From: Thiobacillus sp. UBA3361
GTDB taxonomy: Bacteria > Pseudomonadota > Gammaproteobacteria > Burkholderiales > Thiobacillaceae
DNA length: 64,000 nucleotides
NCBI GenBank assembly: GCA_002360535.1
Contig: DEQR01000079.1
Coordinates: 33,753-97,752, forward strand
Reading direction: 5' to 3'
Positions 50,077 through 59,608 of the stretch are shown here, one piece after another. Each line of letters opens with the position of its first letter. The first letter of the stretch is position 1. A program made the position numbers and the translations under genes. The notes under the pieces were generated by a model. The model had not been told where the DNA came from. It was given only the letters and a program-made list of their open reading frames with translations, and made no database searches.

Positions 50077-51411
50077 ATGTCCTACTGGTGGCGCCCCCTG
50101 CTCTTGCTGGCGGGCCTGATCCTGATCGGCGGCCTGTTCTGGCTCGCCGGCCGGCCCCTGGCGGGCCTGGGCATCGTCACCGCCGGCCTGGCACTGCAAC
50201 TGGCGCACCATCTGCGTCAATTGCGCCGGCTGGATGCCTGGCTGGCCGCGCCCCAGACCGCGCCGCCTTCATCGGACGGTTTGTGGGGCGATGTGCTGTA
50301 CCGCCTGCACAAGCACCTGCGCGCCGGCCGCGCCGCCAACCAGCACGCTACCGCCAACCTGGAACAGATGCTGCACGCCGCCCGCTCTCTACCCGACGGG
50401 GTGGTCATCCTGGACGATGCAAACCGCATCACCTGGGTCAATGCCGCCGCCGGCAGGCACCTGGGACTGTCCGCCGAGCACGACTTGGGCCAGTTCGTCC
50501 TCTACCTGGTGCGCGGCGCACGCTTCGGCGCCTGGCTCACGGACCCGCCCGGCGCCCCCATGACCATGCCGGCGGTCACCGCCCGCGACACTACCCTGTC
50601 CCTGCAAATGGTGCCCCTGCCCCACGGCAGCAAGATGCTGCTGACCCACGACATTTCTGACCTGGTGCGTGTCGATGCCATGCGCCGGGATTTCGTGGCC
50701 AATGTCTCCCACGAGTTGCGTACCCCCATCACGGTGATCGTCGGCTTCCTGGAGGCCTTCGCCGACATGGACATGCCCGATCCCAAGCTGCTGAAGAACC
50801 ACCTGGGCCTGATGCGCGAGCAGACCGAGCGCATCCGCCGCCTGGTGGACGACCTGCTCACCCTGGCCCGTCTGGAAAGCGACATGGAACTCAAGGAGGA
50901 CGTGGTGGACCTGCCCGCCCTGGCCCTCGCCCTGCTGCACGAGGCCAAGACCCTGAGCGGGGACCGCCATCAGGTCAGCCTGGAACCGTCTTGCGCGGCC
51001 CGCCTGCGCGGCAGCCAGCAGGAAATCCACAGCGCTCTGGGCAACCTGGTCAGCAACGCCGTGCGTTACACCCCTGCCGGCGGCCAGATCACCTTAAGCT
51101 GGGCGGCCACCGCCGAAGGCGGGGCCGCCTTTTCGGTCAGCGACACAGGCGAGGGCATCGAACCGGAAAACATCCCCCGCCTGACCGAGCGTTTCTACCG
51201 GGTGGACAAGGGCCGCTCGCGGGCCACCGGCGGCACCGGCCTGGGGCTGGCCATCGTCAAGCACGTGCTCGCCCGGCACCAGGCGCGCCTGAAGGTGGAA
51301 AGCACCGTGGGCAAGGGCAGCACCTTCTCGGCGGTGTTTCCCGCCGAGCGGGTGATCAGTCCGGAGAAACCGGCAGAAGCCGACCGATCCGCCGGGCAAG
51401 CCGCGGCCTGA
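50077..51411 (+). CDS. phoR: Phosphate regulon sensor kinase PhoR
   Basis: Sensor kinase of 444 aa with two N-terminal hydrophobic segments (LLLLAGLILIGGLFWLA and LAGLGIVTAGLALQLA, residues about 8-45). A PAS domain follows with DGVVILDDANRITWVNAAAG. The His box is FVANVSHELRTPITVIVGFL (near residue 212) and the ATP-binding region has NAVRYTPAG and GTGLGLAIVKHVLARH. It controls PhoB in response to phosphate; no pst/phoU genes are in the window. It overlaps the HIT gene tail-to-tail by 56 bp. Confidence 0.94.
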   Translation: MSYWWRPLLLLAGLILIGGLFWLAGRPLAGLGIVTAGLALQLAHHLRQLRRLDAWLAAPQTAPPSSDGLWGDVLYRLHKHLRAGRAANQHATANLEQMLHAARSLPDGVVILDDANRITWVNAAAGRHLGLSAEHDLGQFVLYLVRGARFGAWLTDPPGAPMTMPAVTARDTTLSLQMVPLPHGSKMLLTHDISDLVRVDAMRRDFVANVSHELRTPITVIVGFLEAFADMDMPDPKLLKNHLGLMREQTERIRRLVDDLLTLARLESDMELKEDVVDLPALALALLHEAKTLSGDRHQVSLEPSCAARLRGSQQEIHSALGNLVSNAVRYTPAGGQITLSWAATAEGGAAFSVSDTGEGIEPENIPRLTERFYRVDKGRSRATGGTGLGLAIVKHVLARHQARLKVESTVGKGSTFSAVFPAERVISPEKPAEADRSAGQAAA

Positions 51412-51781
51412 GCCCGTCTGCCGACCCGGCCGCACCGGCCGGCCGGCGCGGCGGCGCCCAGACAGGGTCGGGGAAATGCCGGTCGGCGGTGAAGCGGGGG
51501 ATCACGTGCCAGTGCAGATGGGGCACCACGTTGCCCAGGCTGGCCAGGTTGATCTTGTCGGGATTCAGTTCGTCCCGGAGAGCCCGTTCCACCGCCCAGA
51601 CCACATCCATGAACCGCTGGCGGTCGGCCGCGGCCAGATCGGTCATCTCCTTGACGTGGGCGTTCAGGATCACCCGGCAGAAACCGGGGTAATCCGGTTC
51701 ATCCACCCAGATCACCCGGCAGAAGGCATCATGCCAAAGTAGCGCCTCGCCAGCGTGGTCGCACAGGGGGCAGGCGTTCAA
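51356..51781 (-). CDS. HIT-family nucleotide hydrolase/transferase
   Basis: A 141-residue HIT-domain protein. The histidine triad is HLHWHVIPRF near residues 87-96 and a zinc-type CPLCDH occurs at the start, a feature of some HIT proteins. It would hydrolyse a nucleoside-5'-monophosphate derivative such as AMP-lysine. Translation starts with TTG at 51781, overlapping the preceding gene's stop by 4 bp. The last 18 codons overlap phoR on the opposite strand. Confidence 0.9.
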   Translation of the reverse strand: MNACPLCDHAGEALLWHDAFCRVIWVDEPDYPGFCRVILNAHVKEMTDLAAADRQRFMDVVWAVERALRDELNPDKINLASLGNVVPHLHWHVIPRFTADRHFPDPVWAPPRRPAGAAGSADGLRPRLARRIGRLLPVSPD

Positions 51782-54700
51782 AGCAGCACCCGCTCGATAC
51801 CGCCGTTCTGGACCTGGCGGATGAAGCGGGTCATCCAGTCCTCGCCCAGCAGCTCGCGGGCCAGTTCCACCACGATGTAGTCGGCCTCGACGCCGGTGGC
51901 CTCACCGTACCGGGCCAGGCCCTGAAGGCAGGAGGGACAGGTGGTGAGCAGCTTGACCGGGACCTTCGGGTCGCCGCCGCGCAGGGCCTTGGCCACCTTG
52001 TCGATCTCCTCTTCCTTGCGGAAGCGGACCTGGGTGGCGATGTCCGGGCGGCTGGCGGCGAAAGTGCCTGACTCCCCGCAGCAACGGTCGGACAGTTTGA
52101 CGTCCGTGCCCAGCAGGTTCTTGGCCGTGGCCAGCGGGTTGTAGGCCTTGATCGGAGTGTGGCAGGGGTCGTGATACATGTAGCGCCGGCCGCTCGCGGG
52201 CTCAAGCCTGACGCCCTTCTCCATCAGATATTCGTGGATGTCCAGCAGGCGGCAGCCGGGGAATATTTTGTCGAACTGGTAGGCCTGCAACTGGTCCAGG
52301 CAGGTGCCGCAGGACACCAGTACGGTCTTGATGTCCAGGTAGTTGAGGGTGTTGGCCACCCGGTGGAACAACACCCGGTTGGCGGTGGTGATGGCCTCGC
52401 CCTTGTCCCGGTCGCCGGTGGCGATCTGGGGGTAGCCGCAGCACAGGTAGCCCGGCGGCAGCACCGTTTGCGCGCCGACCTCGTAGAGCAGTGCCTGGGT
52501 GGCCAGGCCGACCTGGGAGAACAGGCGCTCGGAGCCGCAACCGGGGAAGTAGAACACCGCGTCGGACTCTTCCGTGGTCTTCGCCGGATTGCGCAGGATG
52601 GGCACCTGCTTGGGGTCTTCGACGCCCAGCAGGGCGCGGGCGGTCTTGCTGGGCAGGCCGGCGGGCAGGGGCTTGTTGATGAAATGGATGACCTGTTGCG
52701 CCAGCGACGGCCGCCCCACCGTGGCCGGCGGCCGGGTCGTCTGCTCCCGGTCCAGGCCCAGGCGATGGCTGACCGCGTGGCCCAGGCGCTGTCCCTTGTA
52801 ACCCCATTCGATCATGGCCTTGCGGGCGAGCTTGATGGCGTCGGCGTCGGTGCTGTTGAGGAAGAACCCCGCCGCGCGGCTGGCCAGCTTGGGCTTCACC
52901 TTGCCGGTCTGTTTCAGGAAGTGGCGCATGGCGGCGGTGACGTCACCGAAGTCGATATCGACCGGACAGGGCTTCACGCAGCGGTGGCAGACGGTGCAGT
53001 GGTCGCCCACGTCGCCGAACTCGTCGAAGTGCTTGAGGCTGACGCCGCGCCGGGTCTGCTCCTCGTACAGGAACGCCTCGATGAGCAGCGAGGTGGCCAG
53101 GATCTTGTTGCGTGGCGAATAGAGCAGGTTGGCGCGCGGCACGTGGGTGGTGCATACCGGCTTGCACTTGCCGCAACGCAGACAGTCCTTGATGGAGTCG
53201 GCGATGGCGCCGATCTCGGATTGCTCCATGATCAGGGATTCCAGCTCCAGCAGGTTGAAGCTGGGCGTGTAGGCGTTGCCCAGGTCGGCGCCGTGGGCGA
53301 GCTTGCCCTTGTTGAAGCGGCCTTCCGGGTCCACCCGCTGCTTGTAGTCGGCGAAGCGGTCCAGGGTATCCGGGGCCAGGAATTCCAGCTTGGTGATGCC
53401 GATGCCGTGTTCGCCGGAGATCACCCCGCCCAGGGACTGGGCCAGTGCCATGATGCGCGCAACCGCTTGGTTGGCGGTTTGCAGCATGCGGTAATCGTCG
53501 GAGTTGACCGGGATGTTGGTGTGCACGTTGCCGTCGCCGGCGTGCATGTGCAGGGCAATGAATACCCGGCTCTTGCGTGCCTTCTCGTGGATGCGCTCGC
53601 AGGCGGCCAGCACCGGTTCGTATTCGCGGCCGGTGAAGATGCGGCGCAGTTCGTCGCGCACCTCGCGTTTCCAGGACACGCGCAGGCTGTGGTCTTGCAG
53701 GGCGCGGAACACGCTTTTTTCTCCGTCCAGGGCCAGCGGCCGGCCGTCGAGGCCGCAAGCGGCGGCGGGCAGCGGCGCGTCCAGGTCGGCAAGATAACCT
53801 TGCCAGCGCGCGCGCACCTCCGCCAGCAGGGCCAGGGCACGGCCGCGCCGCTCGCCGGTCAAAGCGGGATCGGCGATGGCGTCGTCCTCGCGTTGGTGGA
53901 TGGGCAATTCGCCCTGGAGGAAGGACTCCAAGGTATCCAGCAGGGCCAGCTTGTTTTGCGTCGATAACTCGATGTTGATGCGCTCGATGCCATCCGTGTA
54001 GTCGCCCAGGCGATGCAGGGGGATGACCACGTCCTCGTTGACTTTGAAGGCGTTGGTGTGGGAGGCGATGGCGGCGGTGCGCGCCCGGTCCAGCCAGAAC
54101 TTCCTGCGCGCCTCGGCGCTGGCGGCGATGAAGCCCTCGCCGGCCCGCGCCTGGGCGAAGGCCACGATCCGGTTGGCGGCGGCATCGACGGTGGCCGCAT
54201 CGTCGCCGGCCAGGTCGGCCAGCAGCACCATGGTCGGGCGGTTGTTGCGCGCGGCCTTGGTGGCGTAGCCCACCGCCTTCACGTAGCGTGCATCCAGGTG
54301 CTCCAGGCCGGCCAGCAGCACGCCGCCAGGCTTGCCGTCCATGAATTCCTTCACCTCGACGATGGCCGGCACCGCCTCGTGGGCGCGGCCGAAGAACTCC
54401 AGGCAGACGGTGCGGGCGTGTTCCGGCAGGCGGTGCAGGACGAAGGTGGCCTGGGTGATCAGACCGTCGCAGCCTTCCTTCTGCACGCCCGGCAGGCCGC
54501 CGAGGAATTTGTCGGTCACGTCCTTGCCCAGGCCCTGCTTGCGGAACAGGCGGCCGGGCAGTTCGAGGATTTCCGGCTCACCTTTCGGTGTGCCGTCGGC
54601 CTGGGAGCGTTTCAGCTCGAAGCGCACCCGATCGACATCGTGGATCTTGCCCAGGTTGTGGTCCAGGCGGGTGATCTCCAGCCAATCGGCGTCGGGGGTG

Positions 54701-55602
54701 ACCATCTTCCAGGACACCAGGTTGTCCACCGCCGTGCCCCACAGCACGGCCTTCTTGCCGCCGGCGTTCATCGACACATTGCCGCCGATGGTGGAGGCAT
54801 CGGCCGAGGTGGGATCGACGGCGAAGGCCAGGCCATGCGCGTCGGCCAACTCCATCACCCGCCGGGTGACGGCGCCGGCGCCGCAGCGCACCACGGTGTG
54901 TGGCCGCGCGTGGCCGGGCAGAACGCGCTCCTCCACCGGCGATATCCAGTCGAACTTCTCGGTGTTGATGACCGCCGAGCGCGGCGTCAGCGGCACCGCA
55001 CTACCGGTGTAGCCGGTGCCGCCGCCGCGCGGGATGACCGTCAGGCCCAGTTCGATGCAGGCCCTGACCAGGCCGGGCACTTCCTCCTCGGCGTCCGGGT
55101 AGAGGACCACGAAGGGATATTCCACCCGCCAGTCCGTCGCGTCGGTGACGTGCGACACCCGCGCCATGCCGTCGAAGGCGATGTTGTCGCGGCGGGTCAG
55201 ACGGCCCAACCTCTCCAGGATGGCCCGGCGCAGCTCGCTGGTCTCGCGGAAGGCGAAGGCAAACGCATCCACCGCCTTGTGCGCCAGCATCAACAGCTGA
55301 CCCACCTTCAGGTTGCCCTGGCGGCGCTTCTCGATCTCGGTCAGGCGGTGGCGCAGGGCCTGCACCAGCAGCTCGCGGCGCGCCGGATTGTCAAGCAGGT
55401 CGTCGAGCAGGTAGGGGTTGCGGCTGACCACCCAGATGTCGCCCAGCACCTCGAACAGCATGCGCGCCGAACGTCCGGTCTTGCGCTCGCCGCGCAATTC
55501 GTCCACCAGTGCCCAGCCTTCCACACCCAACAGACGCAACACGATCTCCCGATCGGAGAACGAGGTGTAGTTGTAGGGAATCTCGCGGATGCGCTCGGAC
55601 AT
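51778..55602 (-). CDS. Giant FAD-linked/Fe-S oxidoreductase with DUF3683 domain
   Basis: A 1274-residue fusion. Residues about 1-130 are DUF3683 (RIREIPYNYTSFSDREIVLR). A FAD_binding_4 domain follows with VIPRGGGTGYTGSAVPLTP and DPTSADASTIGGNVSMNAGG, then an FAD-oxidase C domain ending with HMHAGDGNVHTNIPVN and EHGIGITKLEFLAPD. Ferredoxin-type clusters are in CLRCGKCKPVC and CTVCHRCVKPCPVDIDFGD. CCG domains follow (FYFPGCGSERLFSQ, CCGYPQ, YHDPCHTPIKAY, CCGESGTFA, CPSCLQGL). The layout resembles GlcD plus GlcF or a lactate/glycolate dehydrogenase; substrate unknown. It is transcribed with the HIT gene. Confidence 0.88.
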   Translation of the reverse strand: MSERIREIPYNYTSFSDREIVLRLLGVEGWALVDELRGERKTGRSARMLFEVLGDIWVVSRNPYLLDDLLDNPARRELLVQALRHRLTEIEKRRQGNLKVGQLLMLAHKAVDAFAFAFRETSELRRAILERLGRLTRRDNIAFDGMARVSHVTDATDWRVEYPFVVLYPDAEEEVPGLVRACIELGLTVIPRGGGTGYTGSAVPLTPRSAVINTEKFDWISPVEERVLPGHARPHTVVRCGAGAVTRRVMELADAHGLAFAVDPTSADASTIGGNVSMNAGGKKAVLWGTAVDNLVSWKMVTPDADWLEITRLDHNLGKIHDVDRVRFELKRSQADGTPKGEPEILELPGRLFRKQGLGKDVTDKFLGGLPGVQKEGCDGLITQATFVLHRLPEHARTVCLEFFGRAHEAVPAIVEVKEFMDGKPGGVLLAGLEHLDARYVKAVGYATKAARNNRPTMVLLADLAGDDAATVDAAANRIVAFAQARAGEGFIAASAEARRKFWLDRARTAAIASHTNAFKVNEDVVIPLHRLGDYTDGIERINIELSTQNKLALLDTLESFLQGELPIHQREDDAIADPALTGERRGRALALLAEVRARWQGYLADLDAPLPAAACGLDGRPLALDGEKSVFRALQDHSLRVSWKREVRDELRRIFTGREYEPVLAACERIHEKARKSRVFIALHMHAGDGNVHTNIPVNSDDYRMLQTANQAVARIMALAQSLGGVISGEHGIGITKLEFLAPDTLDRFADYKQRVDPEGRFNKGKLAHGADLGNAYTPSFNLLELESLIMEQSEIGAIADSIKDCLRCGKCKPVCTTHVPRANLLYSPRNKILATSLLIEAFLYEEQTRRGVSLKHFDEFGDVGDHCTVCHRCVKPCPVDIDFGDVTAAMRHFLKQTGKVKPKLASRAAGFFLNSTDADAIKLARKAMIEWGYKGQRLGHAVSHRLGLDREQTTRPPATVGRPSLAQQVIHFINKPLPAGLPSKTARALLGVEDPKQVPILRNPAKTTEESDAVFYFPGCGSERLFSQVGLATQALLYEVGAQTVLPPGYLCCGYPQIATGDRDKGEAITTANRVLFHRVANTLNYLDIKTVLVSCGTCLDQLQAYQFDKIFPGCRLLDIHEYLMEKGVRLEPASGRRYMYHDPCHTPIKAYNPLATAKNLLGTDVKLSDRCCGESGTFAASRPDIATQVRFRKEEEIDKVAKALRGGDPKVPVKLLTTCPSCLQGLARYGEATGVEADYIVVELARELLGEDWMTRFIRQVQNGGIERVLL

Positions 55603-55860
55603 GGCGGGGAAAGGCCGGAAACCGGGGCTGGAAAGGCCTGAATTCTACCTTTCGCGGTGCAGCAAACCAAATGCGGACCCACAGTGTAACCGCAATGCAA
55701 CAAGGGTTTATGCCCGTCCACACGGGGCCTGCGCCGACTCGGCCGGTGGCCGTAGCCGCCACTGGCGAATGTACCATCGGCTTTGATACCCGCGTCACAC
55801 CTTGGGGCACGCCCGGATTGATAAAATCGCGGCAGTTCGATATCCACACCAGCCATTCCC

Positions 55861-56262
55861 ATGATCGGCTTGCTTGTCGTCACCCACGGCAACCTCGGTG
55901 CCTGCCTCATCGAGGGGGCCGAGTACATCCTGGGTCATACGCCCGAACAGCTACTCGCACTGGACCTCACGCACTGCGCGGAGCGGGAGGAATTGCGCGA
56001 GCTTGCACGTGCCAGCATGCGCGAACTGGACCAGGGCGACGGCGTGCTCATCCTGGCCGACATCTACGGCGCCACCCCCTGCAATACCGTCTGCCAGCTG
56101 ATCGAAACCGACCGAGTGGCGGCGGTGGCCGGCGTCAACCTGCCCATGCTGCTGAAGGCCATCACCTACCGACAGGAGCCTCTGGAAAAGCTCGCCGACC
56201 GGGCCATGGAAGGTGGCCAGGCGGGCATCTTCCACATCTCGGTCGAGCAGTGCCATGCTTGA
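55861..56262 (+). CDS. PTS system mannose-type EIIA component
   Basis: A 133-residue EIIA (mannose/fructose family). The phosphorylated His is His9 in LLVVTHGNLGACLIEGAEYI. Further motifs are VLILADIYGATPCNTVCQL (PTS EIIA-Man core). The partner HPr and EI genes follow. No EIIB/IIC permease is present, so the system is probably regulatory rather than for sugar uptake, as in many betaproteobacteria. It overlaps ptsH by 8 bp. Confidence 0.93.
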   Translation: MIGLLVVTHGNLGACLIEGAEYILGHTPEQLLALDLTHCAEREELRELARASMRELDQGDGVLILADIYGATPCNTVCQLIETDRVAAVAGVNLPMLLKAITYRQEPLEKLADRAMEGGQAGIFHISVEQCHA

Positions 56263-56524
56263 GCAGTCCATCCAGGTCTCCAACAAACTGGGCCTGCACG
56301 CGCGCGCCTCCGCCAAGCTCACCCAACTGGCCGGCCAATACAAGGCCGACGTCTGGGTGTCGCGCAACGGGCGCCGAGTCAACGGCAAGAGCATCATGGG
56401 GGTGATGATGCTGGCCGCCGCCCAGGGCACCACCCTCAAGCTGGAGATCGACGGCCCCGATGAGGACGCGGCCATGGCCGCCCTTGCCCACCTCATCGAG
56501 GACAAATTCGGCGAAGGGGAGTAG
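56255..56524 (+). CDS. ptsH: Phosphocarrier protein HPr
   Basis: HPr of 89 aa. The EI-phosphorylated His is in NKLGLHARASAKLTQLA (His15-like) and the regulatory Ser region is NGKSIMGVMMLAAAQG. No HPr kinase gene is nearby, so the Ser site is only potential. The ATG is within the end of the EIIA gene (8-bp overlap), indicating coupling. Confidence 0.95.
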   Translation: MLEQSIQVSNKLGLHARASAKLTQLAGQYKADVWVSRNGRRVNGKSIMGVMMLAAAQGTTLKLEIDGPDEDAAMAALAHLIEDKFGEGE

Positions 56525-56621
56525 CCAGCGGGGCGGGGGCGAGGGACCACCCTTGCCCACCGGTGGACAGGCAGCGGCCTCTCCTATTCCCCATTTCCCT
56601 TTTCCCCCTTACAGTTGACCC

Positions 56622-58346
56622 ATGACCTTCTCCCTGCACGGCATCGGCGTTTCGGGCGGCTACGCCATCGGCCGCGCCCAGCTCTATTCTCACGACCGGC
56701 TGGAGGCCCCCCACTACCAACTGCGCCGTGATGACGTGAAGGCCGAGGTGGTGCGCTTCGACGCGGCGGTCGAGGTGGTGCGCGGGGAATTCGACCTGCT
56801 GGATCAGCACCTGCCGGACAACGCCCCCGCCGAGTTGTCCGCCTTCCTGAACGTGCACCGGCTGATCCTCAACGACGCCATGCTCAGCGAGGCGCCCAAG
56901 CAACTCATCCGCGAGCAGCGCTGCAATGCCGAATGGGCCCTGGCGGAGCAGACCCAGGCCCTGATGGACCAGTTCGCGGCCATTGAGGACGAATACCTGC
57001 GCGAGCGCAAGAACGATGTTCGCCAGGTGGCCGACCGGATCATGAAGGCCCTCATGGGCCACCCCGGCATCGCTCCGACCAAGAGCGTGAGCGAAGAGGA
57101 GAGGGTGCTGGTGGCGCATGACCTGTCGCCCAGCGACATGGTGCTGTTCAAGCGCCACAATTATGCCGCCTTCATCACCGACCTGGGCGGCGCCACCTCG
57201 CATACCGCCATCCTGGCGCGCAGCCTGAACATCCCGGCGGTGATGGCGCTGCACAACGCCCGCGCCCTGATCCGCGAGGGCGAATGGCTGGTGGTCGATG
57301 GGGTGGACGGAGTGGTGATCGTCGATCCCGACCCGTCCATCCTCGACGAATACCGCCTGCGCCAGAGCCAGTGGCGACTCGAACAGCAGAAGCTCAAACG
57401 CCTAAAGAGCAGCGCCTCGGCTACCCTGGACGGCATACCGGTGGAGCTGCTGGCCAACATCGACATGCCCCAGGACGTGGACGAGGCGCTGGAGGAAAAC
57501 GCCGCCGGCATCGGCCTGTTCCGCAGCGAATTCCTGTTCATGAACCGCGGCGACATTCCAAGCGAGGACGAGCAGTTCGAGGCCTATCGGCATGTAGTGC
57601 AGGCCATGGCCGGCCGGCCGGTGGTCATCCGCACCCTGGACCTGGGCGCGGACAAGGCGCTGCCCTGGCTGAACAAGGAAAGCACCAATCCCGCCCTGGG
57701 TCTGCGCGCCATCCGCCTGTGCCTGTCCGAACCGCAGTTGTTCCTCACCCAGGTGCGCGCCCTGTTACGCGCGGGCCAGTACGGTCAGGTGCGCATCCTG
57801 CTGCCCATGCTGGCCAGCCTCAACGAGCTGGAACAGGCCCTGACCCTGATCCGCGCCGCCCGGCACAGCCTGGCCATGGAGGACAGCGGCTTCACCACCG
57901 ACATCCAGGTGGGCGGCATGATCGAGGTGCCCGCCGCAGCCCTGGCCGCGGAATGGTTCGCGCCCCGGCTGGATTTCCTGTCCATCGGCACCAACGACCT
58001 GATCCAGTACACCCTGGCCATCGACCGTTCCGACGATTCGGTGGCCCACTTGTATGACCCCCTGCACCCGGCGGTGATCAAGCTGATCCGCCACACCCTG
58101 AGCACCGGCCGCCGCTTCAGGAAACCCGTGTCGGTGTGCGGCGAAATGGCCGGCGACCCGCGCCTGACCAGGCTGCTGCTGGGGCTCGGCCTGCGCAGCT
58201 TCTCCATGCATCCGGCCCACCTGCTGGCGGTGAAGCAGCAGGTGCTGCGCAGTCAGATCGGTGAACTGGAGGCATTGGCCAACCGCCTGGCCCGGACCGG
58301 CAGTCCCGAGAAGATCCAGACTTGCCTGGCGCGCATCAATGCCTGA
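56622..58346 (+). CDS. ptsI: PTS enzyme I (phosphoenolpyruvate-protein phosphotransferase)
   Basis: EI of 574 aa that phosphorylates HPr from PEP. The N-terminal domain has the active His in TDLGGATSHTAILARSLNIP (near residue 190). The PEP-binding barrel has GIGLFRSEFLFMNRGDIPSE, DLGADKALPWLNKESTNPAL, FLSIGTNDLIQYTLAIDRSD and the Cys motif VSVCGEMAGDP. Length and order are normal. It is in an operon with EIIA and HPr and is overlapped by the response regulator gene (8 bp). Confidence 0.96.
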   Translation: MTFSLHGIGVSGGYAIGRAQLYSHDRLEAPHYQLRRDDVKAEVVRFDAAVEVVRGEFDLLDQHLPDNAPAELSAFLNVHRLILNDAMLSEAPKQLIREQRCNAEWALAEQTQALMDQFAAIEDEYLRERKNDVRQVADRIMKALMGHPGIAPTKSVSEEERVLVAHDLSPSDMVLFKRHNYAAFITDLGGATSHTAILARSLNIPAVMALHNARALIREGEWLVVDGVDGVVIVDPDPSILDEYRLRQSQWRLEQQKLKRLKSSASATLDGIPVELLANIDMPQDVDEALEENAAGIGLFRSEFLFMNRGDIPSEDEQFEAYRHVVQAMAGRPVVIRTLDLGADKALPWLNKESTNPALGLRAIRLCLSEPQLFLTQVRALLRAGQYGQVRILLPMLASLNELEQALTLIRAARHSLAMEDSGFTTDIQVGGMIEVPAAALAAEWFAPRLDFLSIGTNDLIQYTLAIDRSDDSVAHLYDPLHPAVIKLIRHTLSTGRRFRKPVSVCGEMAGDPRLTRLLLGLGLRSFSMHPAHLLAVKQQVLRSQIGELEALANRLARTGSPEKIQTCLARINA

Positions 58347-59598
58347 CGGCCCTGAACGCCGGCGATGGATACTGTGGCCGGGCGATTCGCCGCTGGTCAT
58401 GGAGGCCGGCCACAGCCTGACTGCCCACGGCCAACCCCCGGAATCGCTCGGCACCCTCACCGACCTCTTGGTCGCCCTGCGCGGCGGCAAAGTGAGCGCC
58501 CTGCTGGCAGACTGGGACCTGCTGCAGCGCCAGCCCGCCGAAGACCGTCAGGCCCTGGCGGCGGCACTGGGCGCAACCCCCCTCGTCTGTCTGAGCCGCG
58601 ACGACGGCCTGGTCTCCCGGCTGGCGGCGGCGCGCTACGGCAGCCGGGGCTACCTGCGGTTACCCTTGTCCAGGGAGCGCCTGCTAGCCGCGCTGGAGTG
58701 CTGCCTGAACGGCCAGGCGGAAGAGGATGGCCTTGTCCTGATCGTCGATGACTCCGCCTCTTCCGCCTCCTTCCATGCCCGCGTGCTGGAACAGGCCGGG
58801 CTGCGCGCGCAGGTGATCACCGACCCGCTGCGGGTACTGGAAGGCCTGCGCGAACTGCCGCCGGACCTGATCCTGATGGACGTCTATATGCCCGGCGCCA
58901 GCGGCGATGAACTGGTGCGCGTGATCCGGCAGGAGGAGTCCTTCGTGCACATCCCCATCCTCTACCTGTCGGTGGAGAGCGACCCCGTCCGGCAGCGGCA
59001 GGCCATGGCCCTGGGCGGCGACGAATTTCTGTGCAAACCCATCCCCCCCGAGCTGCTGGTATCCGCGGTCCGGACCCACCTCTCCCGCGCCCGCTCGCTG
59101 CGCCGGCGGATGACGTCCGACAGCCTGACCGGCCTGCTCGGCCGCGCGCATTTCAACGACCGGCTGGGGCTGGAACTGGCCCGCGCCCGGCGCACCGGCC
59201 GGCCTCTGAATCTGGTCCTGCTGGACATCGACCATCGCCGGCGGATCAGGGACATGCACGGACAGGCCGCGTTCGAGCGCGTCGTCCGCGGCCTGGCACG
59301 TCAGCTGCGCCAGCGTCTGCGCGGCACGGATCTACTCGGCCACCGCGGCGAGGGCTCCTTCGCCGTGGCCATGCCCGACACCACGCGGGAGCAGGCCTTG
59401 CGGGTGATGAATGAGGTACGCGAAGTTTTTTCAAGCCTGCCGCAGAGCGACGGCGAGCGGGTATTCCAATGCAGTTTCAGCGCCGGCCTGGCCGAATCGG
59501 CCGCAGAAGCCGACCGGGACAGTCTCCTCGAACAGGCCGGCCAGGCCTTGCGGGAGGCCAAACAGGGAGGACGCAATCGGGTGGTGCTGGGGTCCTGA
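58339..59598 (+). CDS. Response regulator with a degenerate GGDEF domain
   Basis: A 419-residue three-part protein. Residues about 1-125 resemble an atypical receiver with no clear phosphorylation site. A true receiver starts LVLIVDDSASSASFHARVLE near 134 with Asp in LILMDVYMPGASGDELVRVI and Lys in EFLCKPIPPELL. The C-terminal part is GGDEF-like, but the signature reads GEGSF (HRGEGSFAVAMP) and the usual FKxIND site reads RRRIRD, so diguanylate cyclase activity is unlikely. It overlaps ptsI by 8 bp. It may act as a c-di-GMP or protein-binding regulator linked to the PTS. Confidence 0.87.
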   Translation: MPDGPERRRWILWPGDSPLVMEAGHSLTAHGQPPESLGTLTDLLVALRGGKVSALLADWDLLQRQPAEDRQALAAALGATPLVCLSRDDGLVSRLAAARYGSRGYLRLPLSRERLLAALECCLNGQAEEDGLVLIVDDSASSASFHARVLEQAGLRAQVITDPLRVLEGLRELPPDLILMDVYMPGASGDELVRVIRQEESFVHIPILYLSVESDPVRQRQAMALGGDEFLCKPIPPELLVSAVRTHLSRARSLRRRMTSDSLTGLLGRAHFNDRLGLELARARRTGRPLNLVLLDIDHRRRIRDMHGQAAFERVVRGLARQLRQRLRGTDLLGHRGEGSFAVAMPDTTREQALRVMNEVREVFSSLPQSDGERVFQCSFSAGLAESAAEADRDSLLEQAGQALREAKQGGRNRVVLGS

Positions 59599-59608
59599 TG
59601 CGTGTGGA

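Noticed and set aside
52159..53967. 602-codon open frame antisense to the FAD/Fe-S oxidoreductase
   Set aside because: A shadow frame of a high-GC gene; composition is low-complexity (Gly/Gln/Val/His-rich) and the opposite strand has clear domains.
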